Source: DAINPP01 sp963667315
GTDB taxonomy: Bacteria; Thermotogota; Thermotogae; MWEM01
DNA: 64,000 bases
Assembly: GCA_963667315.1 (NCBI GenBank)
Contig: OY763325.1
Coordinates: forward strand, 3,596,001 to 3,660,000
Direction: 5' to 3'
Position 1 is the first letter of the stretch. Each line of letters starts with the position of its first letter. The notes under the pieces were generated by a model. It made no database searches and was not told the DNA's origin. It saw only the letters and a list, made by a program, of their open reading frames with translations. Of this stretch, positions 49,958 through 59,094 are shown piece after piece. A program made the position numbers and the translations under genes.

Positions 49958-51541
49958 TTATTTAGCAAAGCCACCCCAGTCAAATGCCATGGAATAACCA
50001 AATGCTGAATCGTAAAAATTCTTGACTTCTTCTCTTACACCCCAGAATTCAACGGACTGATAGAACATAGCGAAAGGTCCGTTTTCAAACCAGTAATGTG
50101 TCAAATCCGTGTAGATTTCCTGTCTCTTAACAGGATCTTTTTCAAATCTTCCGGCTTCTGCTGCTTCGATTGCATATGCATCATCCCATGCACATCTGTA
50201 AGCGAGCTGTCCGGCTGCATAACTTGCCATTGCCATTGCAAGGTTGTCTGCATCAGCATAGTCGTTTCCCCAACCGGCGATGATCATCTGATGACCCTGT
50301 GCTCTGTATTTCGTGTACATCTGTGAAGCCTGCATGATGACAACTTCTGCATCGATTCCAATTTTCTTGAGATCTGCCTGTACTTTTGCCGCTTCGTCTT
50401 TTCTTCTCTGCGTTGTGTTTGTCAGCAGTTCAACTTCAAAACCATCTTCGTAGCCGGCTTCTGCCATCAACTGTTTTGCCTTTTCGATGTTCTGGGTGAA
50501 TGGATTTTCATCAACAAATCCGAAGTAACCCTTAGGAATGAATCCCTGTGTCTTGATAGCGTATCCTGCCATGATGACATCAACGATTTCATCATATTCA
50601 ATTGCGTATTTGATGGCCTGTCTGACTTTTGGATCTCTTAATGGTCCCCAGCTTGCATTCATAGCGAGATATTCATTTGAATGACCGGGAGTTGTGACAA
50701 CCTGTACACCGTCAACGTTCTTGAGTTCTTCAAGCATAACCGGATCAAGGTTCCATGCAACATCGATATCTCCCTTTTCAAGGAGCAGTCTCTGGTTTGC
50801 AGGTTCCGGAACGTCTCTGATCATCATTCTCTTAAGATTTGGCTTGTCTCCGTAATAATTTGGGTTAGCCGTCATCGTAACCATTGTGTTTCTTTCCCAT
50901 CTGTCAAGTACATACTGTCCTGCACCTGCACTATGGTCATTGAGCCATCCCTTGGCCATGTCTCCGTCTACTTCATGCTGAAGAGCGAGATCCTTGTTGA
51001 TAACGCCACCCCAACTGTTGTCGAGGATACCGAGTACGATATTTTCTGCATAAGGTGCATCAAATGTGAGTGCAACTGTCTTCTCGTCAACTTCAACAAT
51101 TTTTTCATCCATATTGTCTTTGTTGATTCCAACGCTTTCAAGCAGCCATACTGATGTGCTTTCGAGCTTAAGATATCGTTTATAGCTCCATACGACATCT
51201 TCTGCAAGGACTTCGGTTCCATCTGCAAATACTGCGTCATCTCTGAGTTTGAATGTAAATGTCATGCCGTCTTCAGAAATTTTCCAGCTTTCTGCCAGTT
51301 CAGGCTGAATAACCAGTGATTCATTTACATTTTTAAAACCGACAAGTTTGTCATAAAGTGCGCTGACAACCTGTGCTGGGAGCACTTCGTAACAGATAGC
51401 AGGATCAAGCGAAATAAAGATTCCTGTGTTTGCAGCCATTACGAGTGCATCTTTTGGTGTCTTAGCTCTACCAAGGGCGGTACCGGCAAATAAAATTGCC
51501 ATGACTAAGACGATAACAACAGCAACGTTCAACTTTCTCAT
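49958..51541 (-). CDS. oppA: Peptide ABC transporter substrate-binding protein, OppA/DppA type
   Basis: A 527-aa exported protein of binding-protein family 5. The signal peptide (MRKLNVAVVIVLVMAILFAGTALG) has no lipobox cysteine, implying a soluble periplasmic form and a diderm-like envelope. Family motifs include LAESWKISEDGMTFTFKLRD, AEDVVWSYKRYL and VRQAIKYAIEYDEIV. The ATG at 51541 follows GGAGGTG; the upstream frame is not supported. It follows the RpiR gene by 13 bp. Ligand: short peptides, perhaps murein-derived, judged from neighbours. Confidence 0.94.
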   Translation of the reverse strand: MRKLNVAVVIVLVMAILFAGTALGRAKTPKDALVMAANTGIFISLDPAICYEVLPAQVVSALYDKLVGFKNVNESLVIQPELAESWKISEDGMTFTFKLRDDAVFADGTEVLAEDVVWSYKRYLKLESTSVWLLESVGINKDNMDEKIVEVDEKTVALTFDAPYAENIVLGILDNSWGGVINKDLALQHEVDGDMAKGWLNDHSAGAGQYVLDRWERNTMVTMTANPNYYGDKPNLKRMMIRDVPEPANQRLLLEKGDIDVAWNLDPVMLEELKNVDGVQVVTTPGHSNEYLAMNASWGPLRDPKVRQAIKYAIEYDEIVDVIMAGYAIKTQGFIPKGYFGFVDENPFTQNIEKAKQLMAEAGYEDGFEVELLTNTTQRRKDEAAKVQADLKKIGIDAEVVIMQASQMYTKYRAQGHQMIIAGWGNDYADADNLAMAMASYAAGQLAYRCAWDDAYAIEAAEAGRFEKDPVKRQEIYTDLTHYWFENGPFAMFYQSVEFWGVREEVKNFYDSAFGYSMAFDWGGFAK

Positions 51542-51554
51542 AAAAACACCTCCG

Positions 51555-52433
51555 TTATTTTTCCCACTTAGGGGATTTAAGGAATACATCAAGATTTTTA
51601 TAACCTTCTTCTTCCATTTCCATCACACTTTTCACGTTTTGCTCTGCCCTGTCTTTTCTCTCAAGGATAAGCATATTGGTGATGATATGTATGATAGTCA
51701 ATGGTGCAACGTACGAGTTAATTCTGAGGAGTGAGGATGTCTCACATAAGATAATCAGTGAGGCGAATTTTGAAACGGGACATGTCAGCGAGTCGGTTAA
51801 AAGACAAATAGGTGTTTCTCTTCTATGGGCAACACCTGCAATGAAATTTGTCTCTCTTGAATAAACGGGAAATGTGATCATGAATAGGACATCATCTTCA
51901 TTCATCAGATTTGCTTCACTGGCAAAATCTGAAACGGAACCCTTCAAAACGTGTATCGGCTTATTGATGACTGAAAAAAGGGAATATTCCATAATGTTAG
52001 CCAGATTAGTACTCATTCCGAATCCGGAAATGAATATTCTTTTTGCATCTTCTATGTATTTGACAGCTCTGATCATCTCTCTGGCATTCGTTTTATCGAG
52101 TGTTGCCTGTACGTTCATCAGTTCATGAGTTCCCAGTTCATGGAGTTGTTTCTTTTTTGTATCCGCATCAAGTGTTGTTAATTTTATCTTTTCGTATGGG
52201 CTTAATTCTTTTTTGATATCTTTTTGAATGGCTTTCTTCAAATCATTGAAGCCTTTAAAGTAAAGAGCTCTTGAAAACCTTACGATGGAGGCTTTGCTGA
52301 CACCTACTTTTTCGCTCAACTGACCGATTGTCATGAAACCGATCTCAGATTTGTGATCTAAAACAAAATTACCAATTTTCTGATTCACGGGGGTCATTGA
52401 TGGGAGCATTTCAAGTAGCCTTTCAATTAGCAT
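51555..52433 (-). CDS. RpiR/MurR family transcriptional regulator
   Basis: A 292-aa protein with an N-terminal HTH_6 domain (IGQLSEKVGVSKASIVRFSRAL) and a C-terminal SIS domain (about 125-265: IFISGFGMSTNLANIMEYSL, DVLFMITFPVYSRETN). SIS domains bind phosphosugars such as MurNAc-6-phosphate in MurR. It is first in the peptide operon, ahead of oppA, and presumably regulates it. A SIS-type sensor upstream of peptide uptake, dipeptide epimerase and peptidase genes hints at cell-wall recycling, but the ligand is inferred. Confidence 0.92.
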   Translation of the reverse strand: MLIERLLEMLPSMTPVNQKIGNFVLDHKSEIGFMTIGQLSEKVGVSKASIVRFSRALYFKGFNDLKKAIQKDIKKELSPYEKIKLTTLDADTKKKQLHELGTHELMNVQATLDKTNAREMIRAVKYIEDAKRIFISGFGMSTNLANIMEYSLFSVINKPIHVLKGSVSDFASEANLMNEDDVLFMITFPVYSRETNFIAGVAHRRETPICLLTDSLTCPVSKFASLIILCETSSLLRINSYVAPLTIIHIITNMLILERKDRAEQNVKSVMEMEEEGYKNLDVFLKSPKWEK

Positions 52434-52488
52434 AAAGTTACCTCCAAATGTCTATTTTATCGTCTAAAAAGTTGTACTTATATTCCAG

Positions 52489-52517
52489 ATTATACCATGA
52501 CGAAACAATAATTTCAA
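52489..52517 (-). promoter_or_regulatory. Promoter of the peptide operon
   Basis: On the minus strand TTGAAA (52512-52517), a 17-bp spacer ending in CATGG (extended -10) and a perfect TATAAT (52489-52494). The leader to the RpiR start is about 50 nt and holds AGGT-type ribosome site sequence (GGAGGTAAC). Confidence 0.75.
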
Positions 52518-52571
52518 GTGGCAAATGATATAATGGAAGTACATAACAATCTTAGTTGACTGTTTGTCATA

Positions 52572-52600
52572 TTGAAATAGTGATTTCTAAATGATAGAAT
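52572..52600 (+). promoter_or_regulatory. Promoter of the BMP-type ABC operon
   Basis: TTGAAA (52572-52577), 17-bp spacer, TAGAAT (52595-52600). Transcription would start about 15 nt before the start codon at 52623, with AAGGAGGGAT as ribosome site. It is divergent from the peptide operon promoter 55 bp away. Confidence 0.6.
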
Positions 52601-52622
52601 TGGAGATATAAGGAGGGATAAG

Positions 52623-53606
52623 ATGAAAAAAATTTTTATAGTTTTCATATTGTTGATGGTCTTCAGTGCAGCTGTATTATCGTTTGAAGTTGCTTTGATG
52701 ATAACGGGTGAAGTTGGCGGCACGCCCATTTACACGATGATGGTTGAAGGGGCAAAAAGGAGTGCTCAGGAAAATGGTTTTAGCCTGAAGGTTGTTGAAG
52801 GCGGGCATAATCCTGCAAAATGGGAACAGACATTGATTAGCCTCGTAGCGACAATGAAATATGATGTTGTTGTAACTTTTACGGAAGGAATGCCAAAATC
52901 TGTTGAGAAAACGGCAAAGATGTTTCCCAATCAGAAAATAATCCTGATAGACGGAATTGCCCCGGCAATGGATAACGTGTATTCACTCGCCTTTAAAGAT
53001 GAAGAGATGGCCTATCTTGCAGGTGCTTTTGCCGGACTTGTCACCGAGAGTAAGATGGCATTTGCAAACGATGAAAAAAAGGTTGCGCTTGTTGCGGGAG
53101 ATATTTATCCCGGTATGACCAATAAGATGAAGCCCGCTTTTGAAAAAGGTGCAGGGGATATTGATGAGGAGATAGAAGCCGCTTTTGTTGTTGCAGGAAC
53201 CTGGGCCGATCCCAACAGAGGAAAAGACCTTGCAGCCGCTCTTTTCTCTCAGGGTGTAGATATCGTATACGGTATTGCCGGGTATACATCGGTTGGGATT
53301 GTGCAGGAAGCCGATGAGCAGAATCGGTATTTTATCGGGACGGATTCCAATACGATTTCAAACAACCCGGATGTAATACTGGCTTGTGCGTTGAAATCAG
53401 CAGATATTGCCATTGAAAAGGTGTTGACAAATGCCTTCAAATCACGTCTTGATTACGGGACTTCTGATAGATGGGGAATCAAAGAAGGTATCATTGGTTT
53501 TACCTTTGAGGACCCGGAATATCTGAAAAATATTCCTGAGACGATTCGGAACAGGATGATAGAAATTTATGAAGCGCTGAAAGAAGGAGAAATAAGCCCA
53601 TTATAG
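52623..53606 (+). CDS. BMP family ABC transporter substrate-binding protein
   Basis: A 327-aa exported protein. The signal peptide (MKKIFIVFILLMVFSAAVLS) lacks a lipobox cysteine, unlike the lipoproteins of many relatives. The mature part follows the BMP/PnrA/Med fold (VEGAKRSAQENGF, NQKIILIDGIA, SLAFKDEEMAYLAGAFAGL, VDIVYGIAGYTSVGIVQEA, YFIGTDSN). Members bind purine nucleosides, riboflavin or related ligands; the ligand here is undetermined. It is first in a four-gene ABC operon, with 8 bp to the ATPase gene. Confidence 0.92.
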   Translation: MKKIFIVFILLMVFSAAVLSFEVALMITGEVGGTPIYTMMVEGAKRSAQENGFSLKVVEGGHNPAKWEQTLISLVATMKYDVVVTFTEGMPKSVEKTAKMFPNQKIILIDGIAPAMDNVYSLAFKDEEMAYLAGAFAGLVTESKMAFANDEKKVALVAGDIYPGMTNKMKPAFEKGAGDIDEEIEAAFVVAGTWADPNRGKDLAAALFSQGVDIVYGIAGYTSVGIVQEADEQNRYFIGTDSNTISNNPDVILACALKSADIAIEKVLTNAFKSRLDYGTSDRWGIKEGIIGFTFEDPEYLKNIPETIRNRMIEIYEALKEGEISPL

Positions 53607-53614
53607 AGAATAAA

Positions 53615-55129
53615 ATGAAAGAAATCGAAATGAAGAATATCTGGAAGACTTTTCGGGTAAACAATGCCCATGCCCTTTCTGGTGCCAATTTCACGATTAA
53701 TCGTGGGAAGATTCATGGGTTGCTCGGAGAAAATGCAGCGGGTAAATCGACCATGATGAAAATTCTATGCGGTATTCATTGTCCGGATAAAGGAGAGATT
53801 CTTTTAAACGGAGAGAAAAGGGACTTTAAAAATCCAAGAGAAACTTTAAATCAAGGAATAGGGATGGTTTATCAGCATTTTCGGTTAATCGATCAATTTA
53901 CGGTTCTTGAAAATATCATTCTCGGTTCTGAAACCGTTGGACTGAAACGCATCAAACGACTTGAACAGAAGAAAAAAATAAAACAACTAATCAGACAGTA
54001 CGGGTTTGAAATCAATTTGGATAAACGGGTCGGTACGCTATCAATCGGCGAAAAGCAGCTTGTTGAGATCATCAGAATTCTTTTCAGAGATGCTGATGTT
54101 ATTATCATGGATGAGCCGACAGCTGTTCTGAGTGATTTTGAAACGGACAAGCTTTTCGATATTATGAAAACACTCAAAGAATCCGGAAAGGCCATGGTGT
54201 TGATTACCCATAATCTGAACGAGGCGTTTGAAATATGTGATGACATTCGGGTCTTCAGGCACGGAAAAAACGTTTATTATGCACAGCGCGGAGCGTACAA
54301 TAAAGGGGAAATATTGAAGAGCATGCTGGATTTTGATCTCCCGGAATTTGTGATCAGGCCATATACAGGAGAAAAAAAGATTATTCTTCAGATCAATAAT
54401 TTAACGCTGAAAAAAGAAAACAGAGTTTATCTTAAGAACGTTAATATGAGAATCAGAAGTGGTGATGTGAGCGGTATTGCTTCACTGGCCGGAAATGGCG
54501 CAAAAAGTCTGCTCGAAACGATATTTGATTCATCATTTCCCTGTGAAGGCGAGATTCTTTACAAGGGGAAGGACATTAAGGATATTCCCATTGCTCAAAA
54601 AAGGGAACTGGGAATTGCCTATGTTCCGGAAGATGGGTTGTATCACGCTTCCGCCTTAACGCTTCCATTGATGTATAATCTGATGGCAACACGTTTTTCG
54701 GATGCTGACTATTCATCATATCGTCTTCTAAAAAAGGAACGGCTGGAACAAAAAGCCAGAGAAATGACAGAGATGTATGATATTCATGCAGATTCCGTGA
54801 TTCAGCCGATTGGCATGCTTTCCGGAGGGAATATTCAAAAATCCGTAATCGCCAGAGAGGTTGATAAGACACCCGAACTGTTCATGATTAATGAACCGAC
54901 AAGGGGACTGGATTCAGGTGCCGTACATTTTACCTACAATATCCTGGAAGAACTGAGAGAAAAAGGCACCGGCATTATCGTTGTGTCATCGGATGTTGAT
55001 GGATTGATGGATATCTGTGATGAAATCTACGTCATGTTCAGGGGAGAATTTGTCTGCCGTCTGGATAGAAAAGATTTTGATAAGCATCTCTTGAATGATT
55101 ATCTTGCGGGATTGAAAGGGAAAGTATGA
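53615..55129 (+). CDS. Two-domain ABC transporter ATPase (nucleoside/simple sugar type)
   Basis: A 504-aa protein with two ATPase halves. The first is complete: Walker A GENAAGKSTMMKIL, signature LSIGEKQLVEI and Walker B VIIMDEPTAVLSD. The second has a degenerate Walker A (SLAGNGAKSLLETIF, lacking the GKS lysine context), signature LSGGNIQKSVIAREV and LFMINEPTRGLDSGA in place of the usual Walker B. This asymmetry is normal for the YufO/NupA-type family. It energises the two permeases that follow. Confidence 0.93.
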   Translation: MKEIEMKNIWKTFRVNNAHALSGANFTINRGKIHGLLGENAAGKSTMMKILCGIHCPDKGEILLNGEKRDFKNPRETLNQGIGMVYQHFRLIDQFTVLENIILGSETVGLKRIKRLEQKKKIKQLIRQYGFEINLDKRVGTLSIGEKQLVEIIRILFRDADVIIMDEPTAVLSDFETDKLFDIMKTLKESGKAMVLITHNLNEAFEICDDIRVFRHGKNVYYAQRGAYNKGEILKSMLDFDLPEFVIRPYTGEKKIILQINNLTLKKENRVYLKNVNMRIRSGDVSGIASLAGNGAKSLLETIFDSSFPCEGEILYKGKDIKDIPIAQKRELGIAYVPEDGLYHASALTLPLMYNLMATRFSDADYSSYRLLKKERLEQKAREMTEMYDIHADSVIQPIGMLSGGNIQKSVIAREVDKTPELFMINEPTRGLDSGAVHFTYNILEELREKGTGIIVVSSDVDGLMDICDEIYVMFRGEFVCRLDRKDFDKHLLNDYLAGLKGKV

Positions 55130-55205
55130 ACTATAGCATCAAAATTGTTTGTTGACCGCGGTATCGAATAGAATAAAGATTAGAGGACCGTTTGCAAAGG
55201 AGATC

Positions 55206-56228
55206 ATGAATAAAAAAGATTTTATTATACAGAGAATAATTGTCATCTTAATAGCGTTTTTAACGGGATTCGTCATCATTTTTATGACCAGTGATTCACC
55301 GTTTGAAAGTATCCGGTCATTTATGACGATGCCATTTTCGAATACCTATTTTTTCGGTAATCTTCTTGCGACGATGATTCCTCTCATCCTAACCGGACTT
55401 GCGGCTTCAATCGCCTTTAAGACAAATGAATTTAATCTTGGCATTGAGGGGCAGTTTTATTGGGGAGCACTTGCGGGGACCGCGACGCTGCTCCTGCTGA
55501 AAGATATCCCCGTGTTTCTTGCTGTACCTGTTGCAATGATCGTTTCTTCAGCTGCGAGCGGTATAATGGCATCAATCTCAGCAGTGTTGAAAAGCAGGTG
55601 GAACGTTTCAGAACTGATTTCATCTTTATTAATCGGTTACAGTCTGGTCTATATCACAGATTTTTTTCTTGAAGGTCCCATGCTTGATGTTGATTCCGGG
55701 TTGATTACATCTCATGAAATCCCTTCACGGATGATGTTTGCCAAGATATTATCACCGTCAAATCTCAGTATTGGTATTTTTATTGCTATGGCAATGGTCA
55801 TCATCCTTCACGTCCTGCTGGAAAAAGGAATATTCGGTCTGAAACTTTCTTTTTACGGAGAAAATCCGCGATTTGCCAAATATATTGGCATCAATGGGAA
55901 GCATATTGTATTTACGTCCATGTTTCTGAGTGGAGCCCTTGCCGGGCTTGGCGGTATCGTTGAAATCCTGGGAACACAGGGGAAGTTGATCAGGGGATTT
56001 TCTTCAGGTTACGGATGGAATGGAATCGCGATCGCATTGATAGCAAGAAATCATCCGATATGGGTTATCCCTGCGGCATTTCTGTTTGCATTCCTGGATT
56101 CTGCGGCATTCGCGTCTTCTATCTTTACAGATATCACACCCGAGATTTCCAAAGTCATACAGGCAGCGGTGTTTTTCCTTGTCACGGCAAGTTTGTGGAG
56201 AAGTGCAACAAAAAAACAGGTTGCTTGA
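55206..56228 (+). CDS. ABC permease, YufP/NupB-like
   Basis: A 340-aa inner membrane protein with 9-10 hydrophobic helices of the BPD_transp_2 family (FKTNEFNLGIEGQFYWGALAG, FYGENPRFAKYIGI, YGWNGIAIALIARNHP). The ATG at 55206 has AAAGGAG upstream; the longer frame from 55149 (TTG) lacks it. It is the first of two permeases; the partner is at 56296. Family members carry nucleosides or related compounds. Confidence 0.92.
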   Translation: MNKKDFIIQRIIVILIAFLTGFVIIFMTSDSPFESIRSFMTMPFSNTYFFGNLLATMIPLILTGLAASIAFKTNEFNLGIEGQFYWGALAGTATLLLLKDIPVFLAVPVAMIVSSAASGIMASISAVLKSRWNVSELISSLLIGYSLVYITDFFLEGPMLDVDSGLITSHEIPSRMMFAKILSPSNLSIGIFIAMAMVIILHVLLEKGIFGLKLSFYGENPRFAKYIGINGKHIVFTSMFLSGALAGLGGIVEILGTQGKLIRGFSSGYGWNGIAIALIARNHPIWVIPAAFLFAFLDSAAFASSIFTDITPEISKVIQAAVFFLVTASLWRSATKKQVA

Positions 56229-56295
56229 AGTTCCTCGGGAGCTCCGGGCATTCGAAAAAAAACAATAATAACTCAAAGAAATCGGAGAAGATAAA

Positions 56296-57177
56296 ATGGA
56301 AGCGTTGTTTCACGAGACAATTACATCATCATCAATCATATTGCTTGCAGCACTCGGTGGGCTTTTTACTTCATTATCAGGGAAGATAAACATTGGACTT
56401 GAAGGCTTTATCCTGCTTTCAGCTTTTCTTTCCCCCTATTTTTCCCAGGTATTCTCCAGTATTTTTCTTGGTGTTTTGATGAGTACGGTTGTTTGTAGTC
56501 TTTTGGCTGCGTTTATGTATTTTCTTCATCAGAAATTTAAAGCGGATATATTTGTTGTGGGTTTGGCAATGAATCTTCTTGCAGCGGGATTAACCTCTTT
56601 TCTTTCAGCAGTTCTGATGAATACACAAGGCACGGCAACATTTGTTCTCAAACAGTCTGTTCAGGTGTTCGATATACCCGTATTGTCGAGTATTCCCGTT
56701 CTCGGCTATCTGTTTTCCGCACAGAATATTTTTGATTATCTTGCCTTTATCGCGGTTATCGTGACCTATATCCTCATTAAAAAGACCTGGTTCGGTCTTC
56801 ATCTTCAGGCATTGGGGCATAACAAGCGTACTGCTGTCAGTACGGGTTTGAAAATAAAAGAACTCGGTTATGTCTCTTACGCCCTCTCAGGTTTTTTGTG
56901 TGCCCTGGCCGGAGCAGCAATGTCATTGCCGCTCGACTCATTTGTCGACGGAATGAGCAATGGCAGAGGCTGGCTTGCACTCGTTGCCGTAATCGTTGGA
57001 AGAAATAGTTCTGTCGGTATCTTACTGGCTTCCTTGTTGTTTGGCTTTGCTTCATCGGCAGCAAATGTTCTGCAAATCAATTCACATCTACCGGCAAAAT
57101 TACTGATGACGATTCCTTTCCTGGTGACACTTATCGCATTAATTGTTAATTCTGCAAGGCAAAAGCGGAAATATTAA
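56296..57177 (+). CDS. ABC permease, YufQ/NupC-like
   Basis: A 293-aa permease of the same family, shorter than its partner. Motifs: LAALGGLFTSLSGKINIGLEGFIL, then LHLQALGHNKRTAVSTGL and GMSNGRGWLALVAVIVGRNS. CGGAG-type ribosome site precedes the ATG, 67 bp after the previous stop. It is the last gene of the BMP operon. No terminator hairpin is clear before the next promoter. Confidence 0.92.
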   Translation: MEALFHETITSSSIILLAALGGLFTSLSGKINIGLEGFILLSAFLSPYFSQVFSSIFLGVLMSTVVCSLLAAFMYFLHQKFKADIFVVGLAMNLLAAGLTSFLSAVLMNTQGTATFVLKQSVQVFDIPVLSSIPVLGYLFSAQNIFDYLAFIAVIVTYILIKKTWFGLHLQALGHNKRTAVSTGLKIKELGYVSYALSGFLCALAGAAMSLPLDSFVDGMSNGRGWLALVAVIVGRNSSVGILLASLLFGFASSAANVLQINSHLPAKLLMTIPFLVTLIALIVNSARQKRKY

Positions 57178-57193
57178 ACGTCTGTCCTTTAAT

Positions 57194-57223
57194 TTGAAGA
57201 TTTTTGATGATTTGTTATATAAT
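57194..57223 (+). promoter_or_regulatory. Promoter of the CheY-like gene
   Basis: TTGAAG (57194-57199), 18-bp spacer and a perfect TATAAT (57218-57223), about 40 nt ahead of the start codon. Confidence 0.55.
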
Positions 57224-57264
57224 GATATAGCGATACTTATGACATAAAAAAGGAAGTATTCATA

Positions 57265-57903
57265 ATGAGAATAATAATTGCGGATGATTCGGTTTTAATG
57301 AGGAGAAGTCTGAAAAGCATATTAAAACAACTGGGGCATGTTGTAATCGGTGAGGCGGCTAATGGAAAAGAGGCTGTGGCACTTTACAAGATGTTCAAAC
57401 CCGATTTGATAACAATGGATATTACGATGCCGGTTATGGATGGGATTGAGGCAGTAAATGAAATCGTTAAGGAATACCCGGATGCCAATATTATCATGAT
57501 ATCTGCTCTGAATCAGAAGGAAATGGTTTTTAAAGCAATTGAGAGAGGGGCAAAGTATTATATTATCAAACCATTTGATGTCAATATGGTTGTGAAGGCA
57601 TTGGATCAGCTTCAGGCATTAAAAGTAATTGAAAAGGCGAGTATGGATGAAAGACCTCAGCTAAAATCGCCGTACACCGTGATAAATGAAAACGGAGCGT
57701 TTGTTATCAGGATAAACGCACTTCTCAACAATCGGCAATTAACCGAATTACGAGGAACTTTTCAGGGATTACTGGCGATTCCTGATGTTAATATTATCCT
57801 CGATATTACCCGTACAACGCTTTCAGATGAAATCGAAAGGTATGTTGATCCGATGATCAAACTGATCAACGAAAAAAGGAAAATTGTGACAATAAGGAAG
57901 TAA
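57265..57903 (+). CDS. CheY-like response regulator with C-terminal extension
   Basis: A 212-aa protein. The receiver domain (1-125) is CheY-like with DDS at 6-8, phospho-acceptor Asp52 (TMDITMPVMDG), SAL switch and KPFD. The C-terminal 80 residues (GAFVIRINALLNNRQLTELRGTFQGLL, VNIILDITRTTL) resemble a small alpha/beta STAS-like domain and carry no DNA-binding helix. It may link phosphorylation to a protein partner rather than a promoter, perhaps in chemotaxis-like signalling. GGAAG precedes the ATG. Monocistronic. Confidence 0.85.
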   Translation: MRIIIADDSVLMRRSLKSILKQLGHVVIGEAANGKEAVALYKMFKPDLITMDITMPVMDGIEAVNEIVKEYPDANIIMISALNQKEMVFKAIERGAKYYIIKPFDVNMVVKALDQLQALKVIEKASMDERPQLKSPYTVINENGAFVIRINALLNNRQLTELRGTFQGLLAIPDVNIILDITRTTLSDEIERYVDPMIKLINEKRKIVTIRK

Positions 57904-57951
57904 CATTTAAAACTCAATTTGGAGATATTTGAGGATAACTATGAAAAGAAT

Positions 57952-57976
57952 AAAAAGCAGGTTATGTAAACCTGCT
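57952..57976 (-). terminator. Terminator after the YD-repeat gene
   Basis: AGCAGGTT and AACCTGCT form an 8-bp stem with a 5-nt loop, followed on the minus strand by TTTTTA. It abuts the stop codon of the YD-repeat gene and would end the DhaK/DhaL operon. Confidence 0.75.
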
Positions 57977-59079
57977 CAATAATAAAGAATGGCGTTTGTT
58001 TGTTTTGAAATAGGTATCCATTTCTCAGTTTCATGAGAGAAGATGTAATAAGTTTCCTCTATACAGTTGTTATGGTCATCGTAAAGATAGACATATTTTG
58101 AAACAAAGAGCTCACCACCGATTTCTTCTTCATAATTTATCTCTTCTAATTTATTTCCAGTTTCATCATATTTTGCCTCGTAGACTTTTTGAATATTAGG
58201 AGGGTGTGTGATATCGTTTTCAGAAATCATATTGTTACCCTGATAGGTTGCCTGATGTTTCTGTATGATGGCACCATCTTTGTCCGTAATAGTGAATTCC
58301 GTAAGGTTGTCGTCCGAGTAAACAGCCGAATAGCTTGAAAGAATCAAACCGTTTTCTGATAATTTGTTGGCGCCAATCATATTATTTCCTTCATATTGGT
58401 ATATGTAGTGGTATTCAAGTTCAGAGAAATCGTTATATTTCTTCTCTTCAACAACGTTTCCATTCTCATCAAAAATATAATCCATTCTGTATTCCAGCTG
58501 GAATCTGGTTTCACCCTTATAAGTGTAGCCTTTGTATTTGGCTTCACTGATTAGTTGTCCATTTGAATCGTAAGTTGCAGTGTATTTGTAATCAATTTTT
58601 CCACCTATTGTGTTGATTCCCTCAATCAGCTGATTGTTTTCATCATATTTAGCTTCGTAAATCGATACGATTTCATCTCCGTCAAAACGGATGCCACGAA
58701 CCTGATTGTCGTTTTCATCATAATTGTATTCATAACGATAGGTGATACACTCACCACTTCTGAGTCTCTTGCCATTTATGGTTGTCATGTTGGATCCGTC
58801 GTATAGATAGGAATAATCAAATTGCATGTTGCCTTCGGAATCTTCGCGATACTCACTTAGAATATTCCCTTCTTTATCGTATTCTGAATTGATAAAATCC
58901 AATTCCTTCCATCTTTCGTTCTCAAAGGAATATTCGACAACTTTAACGGATGCCACCTCATCCAAAATGATCTTTTTTATATATGTGTCTATCCAAAATG
59001 AAAAAAGGCTCTGTGTTGAGACGATGAGAAAAAGTAGAACAATCAATAATAAGCTTTTATGATCGAATAAGGTCTTAAT
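57976..59079 (-). CDS. Exported YD-repeat (RHS-like) protein, probable ATT start
   Basis: About 367 aa. After an N-terminal hydrophobic segment come about ten repeats of 20-30 residues with the pattern YDxNGxLIxE (NYDENDNQVRGI, KYDENNQLIEGI, TYDSNGQLISEA, KYDETGNKLEEI), as in YD/RHS proteins. The frame has no ATG, GTG or TTG with a ribosome site. The TTG at 59046 lacks one, while AGAGGTGAT precedes an ATT at 59079. That start gives a better signal sequence, MKTLFDHKSLLLIVLLFLIV with ATT read as Met and two Lys in front. The protein is likely secreted or membrane-anchored; its role beside DhaKL is unclear. Confidence 0.65.
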   Translation of the reverse strand: MKTLFDHKSLLLIVLLFLIVSTQSLFSFWIDTYIKKIILDEVASVKVVEYSFENERWKELDFINSEYDKEGNILSEYREDSEGNMQFDYSYLYDGSNMTTINGKRLRSGECITYRYEYNYDENDNQVRGIRFDGDEIVSIYEAKYDENNQLIEGINTIGGKIDYKYTATYDSNGQLISEAKYKGYTYKGETRFQLEYRMDYIFDENGNVVEEKKYNDFSELEYHYIYQYEGNNMIGANKLSENGLILSSYSAVYSDDNLTEFTITDKDGAIIQKHQATYQGNNMISENDITHPPNIQKVYEAKYDETGNKLEEINYEEEIGGELFVSKYVYLYDDHNNCIEETYYIFSHETEKWIPISKQTNAILYY

Positions 59080-59094
59080 CTTGAATCACCTCTT

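Noticed and set aside
50681..51154. 157-codon open frame on the plus strand
   Set aside because: It lies antisense within oppA, whose family motifs fill the region; there is no ribosome site.
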